This document shows positions 25,852 to 34,873 of a stretch of 64,000 nt of DNA, piece by piece. Under the pieces are notes generated by a model, which had not been told where the DNA came from, did not search any database, and was given only the letters and a program-made list of their open reading frames with translations. The first letter of the stretch is position 1. Each line of letters begins with the position of its first letter. A program made the position numbers and the translations under genes. Location: NCBI RefSeq assembly GCF_006717145.1, contig NZ_VFQF01000003.1, positions 868,001 to 932,000 on the forward strand, written 5' to 3'. The stretch comes from Humibacillus xanthopallidus. Its GTDB lineage: Bacteria; Actinomycetota; Actinomycetes; Actinomycetales; Dermatophilaceae.

Positions 25852-27827
25852 ACTTGAAACGCCTTATCGTCGCAATCGGGCTGGTTGCGGGCCTGCTCCT
25901 CTTCGGGGGGGCTCCGCTGATGGCGTATGCGGACGAGCCGGTGACGATCGGCATGAGCGATGTCACCGCCAACGAGAGTGGTGTCACGGGTGTACTGACT
26001 CTGCGCAGCAAGTCTCCGACGCTTGTCGACCCCGGCTCGCTCAAGGCGACCATTGACGGCAAGGCCGCGCCCGTCTCGATCAAGCAGGCGCCCAAGCTCG
26101 AACGGCGCGCAATGATCGTCATCGACACCAGCGGCTCCATGGGGACGTCGGGAATGCAGACGGTCCGCACGGCGATGGCGCAGTACCTCAAGTCCGTTCC
26201 CGATGACGTCCTCGTCGGGGTGGCGACCTTCGCAGACACGGCCGGAGTCGACCTGGCCCCTACGGCTGACAGGGCCGCAGTTCAGCGTGTCGTCGACGGT
26301 TTGGAGGCTCGTGGCAACACCAGCCTGTATGCGGGCATGCAGAGCGCCGTCAAGGCCTTGGGGAAGAAGGGCGATCGCAGCATCGTCCTGCTCAGCGACG
26401 GAGCCGACACGGTGGCCAACAACCGGGATGCGGCATTGGCCAAGACCACTGCGGCCTTGAAGAACGCCGGGGTGCGAACCGACGTGGTCCAGTTCAAGAC
26501 CACGGACCCGGACGCCGTCACATCCCTGCGCGCCTTCACTAAGGCGAATGGTGGTTCTCTCGTACCTGCGGGTGACACCGCAGCGGTCGCAGCAGCGTTC
26601 CAGCAGTCCGCCAAGGCGCTGGACTCGCAGGTGCAGTTCACTGTCCAGTCGGACAGCAAGCTGGCCGGGGCCCACGAGCTCGCCCTGTCCGGCACGGCCG
26701 GAGGGACGAACTTCAACTTCGCTCGGACCGTGACGGCAGCTGCCGCGGCCACTCCCACCCCTAAGCCGACCCCGACCGACTCTGGTGCGGCCGCCGTGGC
26801 GTTGCCCCCGGGTGGTCCGTTGCCACTCGAGAAGGTGCAACCGTGGCTCATCTGGGTAGCCGCGGCACTCGTTGCCTTGGCGCTCTTCACCGTGACTGCG
26901 ACGATGATGGTCCCCACACTTCAGACGAGGCGTGAGGCCCGGGTCGCCTCCATCGAGAGCTACGTGGTGGGCAGTCGCCGATCGCGAGCAGACCGCCAGC
27001 CTCGGTCAACGCCAATCACGGAGCAGCTGGTGGCCTTCGGCGACCAGGTGATGAAGCGGCGCACCTCCACCAAGGGAACAATGGCGCTCATCGAGCGTGC
27101 GGACCTCCCCTTCCGGGCGGGAGAGTGGTTCATCCTGCAGGGTGTCTCAACCATCGTCTGCGTCGCGCTCGCCTTCGTCCTCATGCGGGATGCCTCGGGG
27201 CTCGGGCTCCTCATTGCGATCGTGATCGGCGCACTCCTTGGGCTCCTCATACCGCGAGTTGTTCTGCGGTCGATGGCCAGTCGACGGGCGAAGAAGTTCG
27301 AGCGTGTGCTGCCGGATGTCCTCACGCTCGTCGCTACGAGTCTCCGGAGCGGCTTTGGGCTCCCCCAGGCGCTCGACGCGGTGGCGCGCGACGCCGCGGA
27401 GCCGGCGGCAAAGGAGTTCTCTCGCGCCCTTGCGGAGACGCGTATCGGCACCGACGTCTCTGACGCGCTCGAACACATGGCGGATCGTATGGGAAGCGTG
27501 GCGATGCGTTGGACGGTCATGGCCATCCGTATCCAACGCGACGTGGGCGGAAACCTCGCCGATACCCTGACCACCACCTCGAAGACCCTGCGGGACCGGG
27601 ATTCCTTACGGCGCCTCGTGTCCACGCTGTCCGCCGAGGGCCGTCTCTCCGCCTACATCCTCATTGCGCTTCCCATCGCGATGTTCTTCTACATGACGCT
27701 GGTGAACTACGAGTACGTGAGCCTCCTTTGGACGCGCACGCTCGGACTGGTCATGCTCATCGGCGTGGGTATCTTGATGGTGATCGGGATCTTCTGGATG
27801 CGCCGAGTCGTGAAGATCGAGGTGTGA
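25848..27827 (+). CDS. tadB: VWA domain fused to TadB (type II secretion F-type) platform protein
   Basis: 659 residues. A signal peptide (1-29) leads to an Ig-like segment and a von Willebrand A domain (about 85-265) with an intact MIDAS: DTSGS at about 93-97, a Thr in 'ARGNTSLYAGMQ', and 'LLSDGADT'. A Pro/Thr linker and a membrane segment (about 328-350) come next. The second half is a TadB/GspF domain (about 480-600, 'LPDVLTLVATSLRSGFGLPQ') with two closing membrane segments. Usual TadB proteins are about 320 residues, so the VWA half is an added extracytoplasmic metal-dependent adhesion or protein-binding module physically tied to the assembly platform. Confidence 0.87.
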   Translation: MNLKRLIVAIGLVAGLLLFGGAPLMAYADEPVTIGMSDVTANESGVTGVLTLRSKSPTLVDPGSLKATIDGKAAPVSIKQAPKLERRAMIVIDTSGSMGTSGMQTVRTAMAQYLKSVPDDVLVGVATFADTAGVDLAPTADRAAVQRVVDGLEARGNTSLYAGMQSAVKALGKKGDRSIVLLSDGADTVANNRDAALAKTTAALKNAGVRTDVVQFKTTDPDAVTSLRAFTKANGGSLVPAGDTAAVAAAFQQSAKALDSQVQFTVQSDSKLAGAHELALSGTAGGTNFNFARTVTAAAAATPTPKPTPTDSGAAAVALPPGGPLPLEKVQPWLIWVAAALVALALFTVTATMMVPTLQTRREARVASIESYVVGSRRSRADRQPRSTPITEQLVAFGDQVMKRRTSTKGTMALIERADLPFRAGEWFILQGVSTIVCVALAFVLMRDASGLGLLIAIVIGALLGLLIPRVVLRSMASRRAKKFERVLPDVLTLVATSLRSGFGLPQALDAVARDAAEPAAKEFSRALAETRIGTDVSDALEHMADRMGSVAMRWTVMAIRIQRDVGGNLADTLTTTSKTLRDRDSLRRLVSTLSAEGRLSAYILIALPIAMFFYMTLVNYEYVSLLWTRTLGLVMLIGVGILMVIGIFWMRRVVKIEV

Positions 27828-27831
27828 AGCC

Positions 27832-28749
27832 ATGAATGTCATCTATGTCGCGGCGATGCTGATAGCTCTTGGACTCCTGGCAGCGGTGCTGCTTCTCTTC
27901 GCCAGTTCGAGTGGGCCGACCGGCGTCGCCAAGTCACTTTCCCTGATCGACGAGTCGGTCGGTGACCGCTCGGTCGTGCGAACTGAGCTTCCGGCGAGCG
28001 ATCGGCTGGTTGCGCCGATCCTCAACAGAACCCGTCGCCTGGCCTTTGCGCTGTCTCCCAGGGACGTGGGCGAACGTCTGGCCCGTGGCCTCGATCGAGC
28101 CGGCAACCCATCTCCGTGGACGGTGGAGCGTGTCATGGGCACCAAGGGCGCAGCCCTGCTCATCGGGCTGCTCCTCGGCATCGTCTTCGGCGGGCTGTCG
28201 CTCAAGGGACTGTTCTACGCAGCCGTACTGGGCACCGCCTTCTTCTTCCTGCCCGACTTGCTGCTCTACAACGCCGCTCTACGACGACAAGAGGAAACGG
28301 CCAAAGGACTCGCGGAGGCGCTGGATATGCTCACTGTCTGCGTGGAGGCGGGGCAGGGCTTCGACGCGGCACTTGTGCAGGTCTCGCGAAACATCGACGG
28401 CCCCATCGCCGGAGAGTTCGCGCGAGTTCTCTCCGAGATCCAGATCGGCAAGTCGCGAGGAGAGGCCTTCGCGGCCCTCGGCGACCGCATCGCGACCCCA
28501 GAGGTGCGGAACTTCACATCGGCCCTCGTCCAGGCAGACCGGCTCGGCCTCCCCATCGGCGCCGTGCTGCGTGAACAGACCGCTGCCTTCCGGCTCGAGC
28601 GGAAGCAGAAGGCGGAGGAGCGCGCCCAGAAGGTGACGATCAAGATTCTCTTCCCCATGCTGCTGTGCATCTTCCCGGCGCTCATCATCGTCATCATCGG
28701 GCCCGGAGTTATTCGAATGGTGGAGGCCTTTAGTGGGGGAAACCTTTGA
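27832..28749 (+). CDS. tadC: TadC platform protein
   Basis: 305 residues, four bases after the VWA-TadB stop, with a GAGGTG ribosome site. It has an N-terminal membrane segment, two central ones (about 100-140), then the T2SSF domain ('LAEALDMLTVCVEAGQGFDA ... EFARVLSEIQIGKSRGEAF'), and a C-terminal membrane segment 'LLCIFPALIIVIIGPGVI'. It should form the inner-membrane platform with TadB. It ends the first Tad operon; a convergent membrane-protein gene begins 20 bases beyond. Confidence 0.9.
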   Translation: MNVIYVAAMLIALGLLAAVLLLFASSSGPTGVAKSLSLIDESVGDRSVVRTELPASDRLVAPILNRTRRLAFALSPRDVGERLARGLDRAGNPSPWTVERVMGTKGAALLIGLLLGIVFGGLSLKGLFYAAVLGTAFFFLPDLLLYNAALRRQEETAKGLAEALDMLTVCVEAGQGFDAALVQVSRNIDGPIAGEFARVLSEIQIGKSRGEAFAALGDRIATPEVRNFTSALVQADRLGLPIGAVLREQTAAFRLERKQKAEERAQKVTIKILFPMLLCIFPALIIVIIGPGVIRMVEAFSGGNL

Positions 28750-28769
28750 TTTGCCCCCGGGAAATGGGG

Positions 28770-30281
28770 TCAGCTGCGGGCCATAAGCACCAAGTCCTTC
28801 GTGGTGGCCTCAGTTCGCCATCCGGCCCCTGAGACCACTTGCAGCGCAGGCGAGTCAGCCTTGAGAAGTGCGTAAGCGCAGCCCGTGCTGGCGACATACT
28901 GTCTCCAGTTGCTGCCGCCCGAGATGAAGTCTCGATAGGCCTCGATCTGATCGACCGAGTAGATCTCGAAACGACTGTCCATCGTAGGTCGCAGGTCCGG
29001 GTGCTCGAGGATGAGCCAGCCGCCGTACAGCAGGTCGTTGCAGACCACTGTGCCCCCGGGAAGCTTCGAGAGAGCGGGCCCCATCGCCTCCGGGCCCAGC
29101 CCTGAGTCCTGTGCCCGCACCGCAGCCGTCAGCCCGGCCACTCCGAGCGCGAGCAGAACTAAGCCAGTCGTGACCAGGATCTCGGTGCGTGCTACTCGCT
29201 CCCTGGCCATGCCGGTCAGGCCGTGCAGCGCCCCGGCTGCCATGGGTGCGGCAATCACGGCTGCTAGACCGATGGTTCGCACGTAGGTCAGGGCAAGGGC
29301 GAGCGCCATGAGGCACAACAGCAGGTGCGCCCATCGGCGCGACCGCGGCGGCCTCCACGCTCCCACCGTCGCGAGGACCAACAGAGCCAGGGTGACTAGG
29401 AGATGAGGGTCCGTGCGTGCGGGAGGCTGCCACTCAGTGATGAACTGCGTGACCTCGTGGACTTGAAAGGGTGAGGCCAGCAGCCGGGGGCCGACGGGTG
29501 TCAACGCCCCCACGGACAAGCTGCCCAGGACGACGAGCGCTAGGCGGGTCAGGTCTCGCCCCCTGACCCCCCGCCCAGCCCAGAGCCCGAGCACAGCGGC
29601 ACTGCCGATGCCGGCGGAGAGGAACCACAGGCCGTGGGAGCATGCCCAGAGCCACGTCAGAGGGATGAGCCACCATCGGGGCCGGTGGTCGTCGATCGAT
29701 CGAAGCCAAGCGTGGGTGGTCACCGCAGCGAGCGCGAAGCTCGCCAGCTGCGGTCGGGGTGACAGGCTCGCCGAGAGGGCGAAGAAGGCGGCCATCGTGA
29801 TCACCGCCGCCGTCAGCATCGATGACCGTGCGCGACATGTCGCCCACACCACGAGCAGGACGCCGACGCTGGCGATGATGAAGAGCCACACCACAGCCGC
29901 ATAGCCGCCAAGTCGATAGGCAGCGCTCATGGCGAGCTCGGGAAGCCACTGGTTGAGGATCCAGGGCTGGGTGCTCGAGGCGCTCCATGGGTCCGTCGTC
30001 ACGAAGTCCCATGTGTGCGCCAGACGAGCGCCCGCCGCGATGTGCCAGAAGCTGTCGGGGTCGCGTAAGGGCTCCACCACGCGTATCGCCACAAAGACCA
30101 CCAGTACGCCGATCAAGCTCACTCGCAACCAGCGAGGGAGTGTGGAGGCGTTGCCCTCGGCGGTGCTCTGACCCGCGGTCACTTGGCGATCACGCTTGAG
30201 CAGGCTCTGCCGCGAGCTGTCGTGGGCCGTGTCTTCAAGCGTTGCATTGGGATCCATCAATAGTGATTGTGGCCTGTTCAT
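28770..30281 (-). CDS. Polytopic membrane protein, 'DPDxFWH' paralogue family, member 2
   Basis: 503 residues from ATG 30281 (GTG 30284 is adjacent). A polar N-terminus of about 55 residues is followed by about ten membrane segments and a soluble C-terminal domain. The first loop has 'RDPDSFWHIAAGARLAHTW' and 'DPWSASSTQPWILNQWLPEL'. The C-terminal domain has 'GTVVCNDLLYGGWLILEHPD', 'MDSRFEIYSVDQIEAYRDF' and 'STGCAYALLKA'. The gene at 38164-39654 shares all of these. The acidic first loop and the C-terminal 'DxRxExY' region resemble GT-C lipid-linked sugar transferases, but I cannot name the family. Confidence 0.65.
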   Translation of the reverse strand: MNRPQSLLMDPNATLEDTAHDSSRQSLLKRDRQVTAGQSTAEGNASTLPRWLRVSLIGVLVVFVAIRVVEPLRDPDSFWHIAAGARLAHTWDFVTTDPWSASSTQPWILNQWLPELAMSAAYRLGGYAAVVWLFIIASVGVLLVVWATCRARSSMLTAAVITMAAFFALSASLSPRPQLASFALAAVTTHAWLRSIDDHRPRWWLIPLTWLWACSHGLWFLSAGIGSAAVLGLWAGRGVRGRDLTRLALVVLGSLSVGALTPVGPRLLASPFQVHEVTQFITEWQPPARTDPHLLVTLALLVLATVGAWRPPRSRRWAHLLLCLMALALALTYVRTIGLAAVIAAPMAAGALHGLTGMARERVARTEILVTTGLVLLALGVAGLTAAVRAQDSGLGPEAMGPALSKLPGGTVVCNDLLYGGWLILEHPDLRPTMDSRFEIYSVDQIEAYRDFISGGSNWRQYVASTGCAYALLKADSPALQVVSGAGWRTEATTKDLVLMARS

Positions 30282-30593
30282 CACACCGAGCGGGTCGTTG
30301 ATTCCCCGGGTAGACCACCCACTTCCGCGAAGTTCGGGGACCCTCGTGTACCTTGCCCGCTCGGTGACACCTCCTCAAGCGTAGAGGGGATCAGTCGCCA
30401 GTGAGCAGGGCATCGCCGACGCGTCGGCGCTGTTAGCCCCGGTCATTCATGGGCGGTGGGCTTGTCGCGAGGTGGGTGGTGGGGGCTCGTTGCGTGGTGA
30501 CCGGGCGGGAGGCGTGCGGGAGTGCCGCGTGGCGCTGCGGTGCGGGTCTCCGGGACGTGCTGTGGTCGAGGGTCGGGGGTCGGGGTCGATCAC

Positions 30594-30775
30594 TCAGGTC
30601 GGTGCCGGGATCGCCGTGATCCGCTTGAAGGTGGCCGCGATCTGCTTGGCCCAGGGCAGGTTTGTGGGATCCGGAGCCGGCGGGCTCGGCCGCCGCGGGT
30701 GAGCCGGGCGGGCACGTGCAGCAGCCGGTAGCGCAGCGCTTTGGGCTCGCACTCCTTCAACGCCTCGGTGCAGGG
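30594..30775 (-). pseudogene. IS1380-family transposase, C-terminal fragment with frameshift
   Basis: Read on the minus strand, one frame gives 'ECEPKALRYRLLHVPARLTR' and 'GGRARRLRIPQT', then a second frame continues 'NLPWAKQIAATFKRITAIPA' to a stop. Both pieces match the conserved end of IS1380 transposases, so a frameshift near 30665 has broken it. It belongs with the N-terminal piece at 35364-35880. Confidence 0.7.
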
Positions 30776-31834
30776 GCTGGCCGCGCCGGCCGGAGAGCCC
30801 GCCCTGTTCACGGCAGGGCAGGAGCCCCCGTCGGTGGTCGGCCGTGACGGCCCGGGTCGGGTCGTGGGCACCGACTCGCGGGTCCTGTTCGACGCTCTCA
30901 CAACGGTTTTCACGGACCTGGGGTTCGACGCGCTCGGGGACGCGGTGTTCCGCGACCTGGTGCTCGCCCGGGTCGTCGAGTCGACCTCGCTGCTCGACTC
31001 CGGACGGGTGCTGAATGACCTGGGCCGGGCGCCGGCGAGCTACGCGACGATGAAACGCACCCTCGCCCGAGCCGGGATCGGCAACTACCGCGACCAGGTC
31101 GCCGCGGCGTGCTTCGCTCACGCCAGCGCCAGCGGCGACATCTCCCTCGTTCTATACGACGTCACGACGCTCTACTTCGAGGCGGAGGAGGAGGACGACC
31201 TGCGCAAGGTCGGCTACTCGAAGGAGCGCCGGGTCGACCCGCAAGTCGTCGTCGGCCTGCTGGTCGACCGTGGCGGGTTCCCGCTCGAGATCGGCTGCTT
31301 CGAGGGCAATCGCGCCGAGACGGCCACGATCATCCCGATCATCCGGCAGTTCCAGGCCCGCCACCGGCTGGCCGACATGGTCGTGGTCGCCGACGCGGGA
31401 ATGCTGTCCGCGAGCAACCTGCGCGAGCTCGACGAGGCGAACCTGCGGTTCATCGTCGGCTCCCGCGTCACGAAGGCCCCGATCGACCTCGCCAGCCACT
31501 TCCGTTGGCACGGCGACGCGTTCACCGACGGGCAGCTCATCGACACGATCACCTCCAAGACCGGGCACAAGAGCGAGAACAACCCGCGGCTGCGGGCCGA
31601 GCCGGTGTGGGACCCAACCGCGCATTCCGGCTCGTGGCGGGCGGTGTGGGCCTACTCCCAGAAGCGGGCGGTCCGCGACGGCAAGACCCTGACCCTGCAG
31701 GAGAACCGGGCCCGGGCGGTCATCGACGGGCAGAAGAGCGCCCGCACCCCGCGGTTCGTCAAGACCGCACGCGGCGCCCGGAGCCTCGACGAGGCGTCCC
31801 TGGCCCGGGCCCGCTCGCTGGTCGGGCTCAAGGG
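30775..31834 (+). pseudogene. IS1634-family transposase, first part, interrupted by the RIT element
   Basis: About 350 residues are readable in the frame that is open from 30741. 'YATMKRTLARAGI', 'LVLYDVTTLYFEAEEEDDLR' with 'KVGYSKERRVDPQVVVGLLV', 'EIGCFEGNRAETATI' and 'VVVADAGMLSASNL' are the DDE-domain blocks of the IS1634 group, with the first two catalytic Asp present. The usual N-terminal about 60-80 residues appear replaced or missing at the junction with the IS1380 remnant. Homology stops at 'LVGLKG', exactly where the inverted repeat of the recombinase element begins. It resumes at 34992. Confidence 0.8.
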
Positions 31835-31861
31835 TTATGCCGATGTCGGGGTTATGCCGAC
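31829..31861 (+). repeat. RIT element terminal inverted repeat, left
   Basis: 33 bases, identical to the reverse complement of 34938-34970. It contains two direct copies of the 9-mer TTATGCCGA (31835 and 31852, 17 bases apart). A third, inverted copy lies at 31908-31916, next to the stop of the last recombinase gene. Confidence 0.92.
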
Positions 31862-31916
31862 AGAGGGCTCAGGATCGTTGGTGGCGGCCGTGGCCGAGTT
31901 GTGGTCATCGGCATAA

Positions 31917-32918
31917 TCACAGGCTCTTGAGCCAGGCGAGCAGCGGGTCGTCCGGGTGGTACTCGCCTGCGGGTATGTCGGGATGCCGAGTGCGTTCGAG
32001 CGCGGCCCGTTTGATGTTCAGGTCGGCGTGCAGGTACATGCTTGTCGTCGCGATGGACTCATGACCGAGCCACAGGGCGATGACGGCGGCATCGATCCCT
32101 GCCTCGAGGAATCGCATGGCCGCCGTGTGCCGCAGAGTGTGGACCGTGACGTGCTTGCCGGCCAGTTCGGGACAGCTGGCATGGGCTTTGGCCACGTATA
32201 GCGAGAGTCGTTGCTGCACCGCGTCAGGCGACAGTGCTCGGCCCTGTGTCGTCGGGAAGAGCGCGTCACCTGGACGTGCCTGCCGTTCGTGGAGGTACCC
32301 GGTCAGCACGGCGGCGGTCGCTGTTGTCAGTGGTGTGGTGCGCCTCTTGCGGCCCTTGCCGGTGCAGGCGACATGGGGGCCGGCGCCGAGGTGGAGGCTG
32401 ACGGTGCGCAGTCCGGTGAGCTCGCTGAGCCGCAGCCCGGTTTGCGCGGCGAGGGTGAACATCGCCCGGTCCCTTCGACCGGTCCAGGTGTCGGTGCCGA
32501 TCGCGTCCAGCAGCGCCTGGGCCTCGAGGTTGGTCAGGAACGTCGGCTGCGGCTTGGGTTTCTTCTTGACCGGGATGGCGTGGATCCGGGCGGCGGCGTC
32601 CAAATGCTCGGGCGACCTGGTGGCGTGGAACGCCATCACGGACTTGATCGCGGCCAGCCGCAGGTTCCTGGTCGCCGCGCTGTTGCCCCGCGAGGTTTCC
32701 AGGTACTCAAGGAACGCGAGCACTGAAGCGGCGTCGACGTCGGTGACAGCGAGCTGGTGAGCGGGCACGTGACGGGCCTCGGCCAGGTAACGCAGGAAGA
32801 GCCGCCACGTGTCGCGGTAGGTGCGGATCGTCGCATCGCTCATGGCGCGCTGGGTGATCAGGTACGCGGTGAAGTACTCGTGCAGCACCGGCGCGAGCAG
32901 AGTCGTGACGGCCATCAC
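31917..32918 (-). CDS. Tyrosine recombinase, third gene of the RIT trio
   Basis: 333 residues. An N-terminal SAM-like core-binding domain (about 10-110, 'TYRDTWRLFLRYLAEAR') is followed by a catalytic domain with Arg in 'QTGLRLSELTGLR', 'HTLRHTAAMRFLEAG' (H-x-L-R-H), 'LWLGHESIATTSMYLHAD' and the nucleophilic Tyr in 'SMYLH'. All R-H-R-H/W-Y positions appear present. The start ATG overlaps the end of the second recombinase (ATGA). The third gene of RIT elements is thought to act together with the others. The stop lies within 60 bases of the left inverted repeat. Confidence 0.88.
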   Translation of the reverse strand: MMAVTTLLAPVLHEYFTAYLITQRAMSDATIRTYRDTWRLFLRYLAEARHVPAHQLAVTDVDAASVLAFLEYLETSRGNSAATRNLRLAAIKSVMAFHATRSPEHLDAAARIHAIPVKKKPKPQPTFLTNLEAQALLDAIGTDTWTGRRDRAMFTLAAQTGLRLSELTGLRTVSLHLGAGPHVACTGKGRKRRTTPLTTATAAVLTGYLHERQARPGDALFPTTQGRALSPDAVQQRLSLYVAKAHASCPELAGKHVTVHTLRHTAAMRFLEAGIDAAVIALWLGHESIATTSMYLHADLNIKRAALERTRHPDIPAGEYHPDDPLLAWLKSL

Positions 32919-33880
32919 GGCTCCTCGCTTTCGAGCTCGTGATCGTCGAGGCCGGGCTCGAGCCGTAGGGCCGCGAGGGCTGCGACCTCGGGCGCCGCTT
33001 GCAGGTACCAGTAGGTGTCCGCCGGGTTGGCGTGCCCGAGCCAGACCGACAACAGGGCCAGCGTCCTGGCGGGGTCGCGTCCTTGTCGGTACGCGTCGAT
33101 CATGGACTGGGTCGCGAACGCGTGGCGCAGGTCGTGCTGGCGTGGCCGGGCCCCAGCCCGTGGTGGCAGGGCGACGCGCTGGGTCATCTGGTGGAAGGCG
33201 CCCTGCGCGGTCCGGTAGGCCAGGGCGCTGCCCTTGAACGTGACGAAGACTGGTCGGTCCGGCGCGGTCCCGAGCCGGTGGCGCACCGGCAGGTGCAGGT
33301 AGCCGGTGATCGCTTGACGGGAGGTCTCCTCGAGCAGGACGACGCGTTGCCGGCCGTACTTGGCCTGCGTGATGACGATGATCCCCTCGTCCAGGTTGAG
33401 CTCGCCAATGGTGAGCCGGAGCGCCTCCCCGATCCGCATCCCCGTGACCGCCAGCAGCCCGGTCAAGGTCTTCAAGGTGGCCGCCTTGAGCGGCGTGAAC
33501 AGGTCATCGGCGGCCGTCATCAGCGCTCGGATGTCCGCGCCGGTGTACAGGTATGGCGTCGCGCGCCGGGACCCGCCGACTCCTTGACGGACGGCCGGCA
33601 CGTCGACCGGCAGGCCGGACCCAGCCAGGAAAGTCGCGAACTGCCGGACGGCGGACAGCCGGTCTGAGAGCCACCCCGGGGACCCTCCGACCGGCGCGTG
33701 TGACCACGTCAGGGCCTGACCGTTCGTGAACAACCGGCCCTCGCCTCGGTCGGCGGCGGATGGGGGCAGGGAGGCGACGAACTGGGTGAGCAGGTGTTCG
33801 ACCTTCGGGTTCGGCTGGAACCCCCGCGCCGCGCGGAAGGCCATGTACTCGCCGACCAGAACGGTCAGGTCGTCAGTCAT
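32915..33880 (-). CDS. Tyrosine recombinase, second gene of the RIT trio
   Basis: 321 residues. The N-terminal part 'VLVGEYMAFRAARGFQPNPK' is a core-binding domain start. The catalytic part has 'VTGMRIGEALRLTIGELN' (first Arg), 'QHDLRHAFATQSMIDAYRQG' (H-x-L-R-H) and 'LSVWLGHANPADTYWYLQA' with the Tyr in the W-Y pair. The Asp-Thr-Tyr-Trp-Tyr block is typical of the second RIT protein. It overlaps the first gene by 8 bases and the third by 4 bases, so all three are translated from one message. Confidence 0.88.
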   Translation of the reverse strand: MTDDLTVLVGEYMAFRAARGFQPNPKVEHLLTQFVASLPPSAADRGEGRLFTNGQALTWSHAPVGGSPGWLSDRLSAVRQFATFLAGSGLPVDVPAVRQGVGGSRRATPYLYTGADIRALMTAADDLFTPLKAATLKTLTGLLAVTGMRIGEALRLTIGELNLDEGIIVITQAKYGRQRVVLLEETSRQAITGYLHLPVRHRLGTAPDRPVFVTFKGSALAYRTAQGAFHQMTQRVALPPRAGARPRQHDLRHAFATQSMIDAYRQGRDPARTLALLSVWLGHANPADTYWYLQAAPEVAALAALRLEPGLDDHELESEEP

Positions 33881-34811
33881 CGCCGGTCTCCGTCGGCCAC
33901 GGCCGGGCCAGCACCGCCAACGAGTTCAGGTCGAACGACGCGTAGGTCATGGTGACCTGGGCGGTGCTGTGGCCGAGCAGCTCACCGACCTCGACCAGCG
34001 TGCCGCCCGCGGCAAGCACGGCGCGGGCCGCGGAGTGGCGCAGCCGGTGGGCGTGTACCGTCCCCAGTCCTGCGGCAGCGGCATGCCGGGACACGACCTC
34101 GGTCACCGCGCACCTGGTCATCGGCTTGGGCTCGCCGCGGACCTGCAGGAACACCTCGCGGTACCCGACAGTCGTCGCGCGCCGCTGCAGGTAGTCGACG
34201 AGGGCTTGGCCGACGTCGTGCGGGATCGGCAGGGTCAGCCTGCCCCCGCCCTTGACCGTCGCGGTGAAGGTCCCCGCGTGCCAATCGATGTCGTCCAGTC
34301 GCAACCCGGCGGCCTCACCCGCGCGCAGCCCCAGCCGGGACAGCAGCAACAGCAGCGCGTAGTCCCGAACGCCCGTGAGCGTCCGGCGATCCGGGCTGGC
34401 CAGCAACCGCCGCAGCTGCTCGGCAGTAAGCGCCTCGGGCAACTTGCCCGACCGGTGGGTCACCACCGTCCCGACGGCGCCGGTCAGGTCACTGTCCGTC
34501 CATCCGGACATCCACGCGAACCTCAGGAACGACCTGACCGCGGTAGCGATCAGCTTCAACGACTCAGGCGCGTACCGGTCAGCACGATCCGTCACATACG
34601 ACCTCACGCGCACTGCCGAAACGGCCTGCAGGTCAACGACACCCGGCCGGTTCGCCAGTTCGGACAGGAACGTCCGAACGTGACGCAGGTAGCACTCCCT
34701 CGTGGACACCGCCACCGCCTTGCCAACGGTCAGGAAGTCGCCGAACTCCCTCAACGCCTCCTCGACAGACACCCGCCGCCCGTCGGGACCTTCCACACCC
34801 TCACCGCTCAT
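33873..34811 (-). CDS. Tyrosine recombinase, first gene of the RIT trio
   Basis: 312 residues from ATG 34811, preceded by a strong AAGGAAGGAG ribosome site. Core-binding domain at about 15-110, catalytic Arg in 'LSRLGLRAGEAAGLRLDDID', 'HAHRLRHSAARAVLAAGG' (H-x-L-R-H), 'LGHSTAQVTMTYASFD' with the Tyr nucleophile. It is the promoter-proximal gene of the trio; the promoter should lie between 34812 and the right inverted repeat, where an extra TTATGCCGA copy (34874-34882) could serve as an operator or subterminal recombinase site. Confidence 0.88.
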   Translation of the reverse strand: MSGEGVEGPDGRRVSVEEALREFGDFLTVGKAVAVSTRECYLRHVRTFLSELANRPGVVDLQAVSAVRVRSYVTDRADRYAPESLKLIATAVRSFLRFAWMSGWTDSDLTGAVGTVVTHRSGKLPEALTAEQLRRLLASPDRRTLTGVRDYALLLLLSRLGLRAGEAAGLRLDDIDWHAGTFTATVKGGGRLTLPIPHDVGQALVDYLQRRATTVGYREVFLQVRGEPKPMTRCAVTEVVSRHAAAAGLGTVHAHRLRHSAARAVLAAGGTLVEVGELLGHSTAQVTMTYASFDLNSLAVLARPWPTETGDD

Positions 34812-34873
34812 GCGGGCAACTCCTTCCTTGAGTCAGGAAGGCCAGCCTCCCGTCCCGCAGGAAGGCCCCGCGA

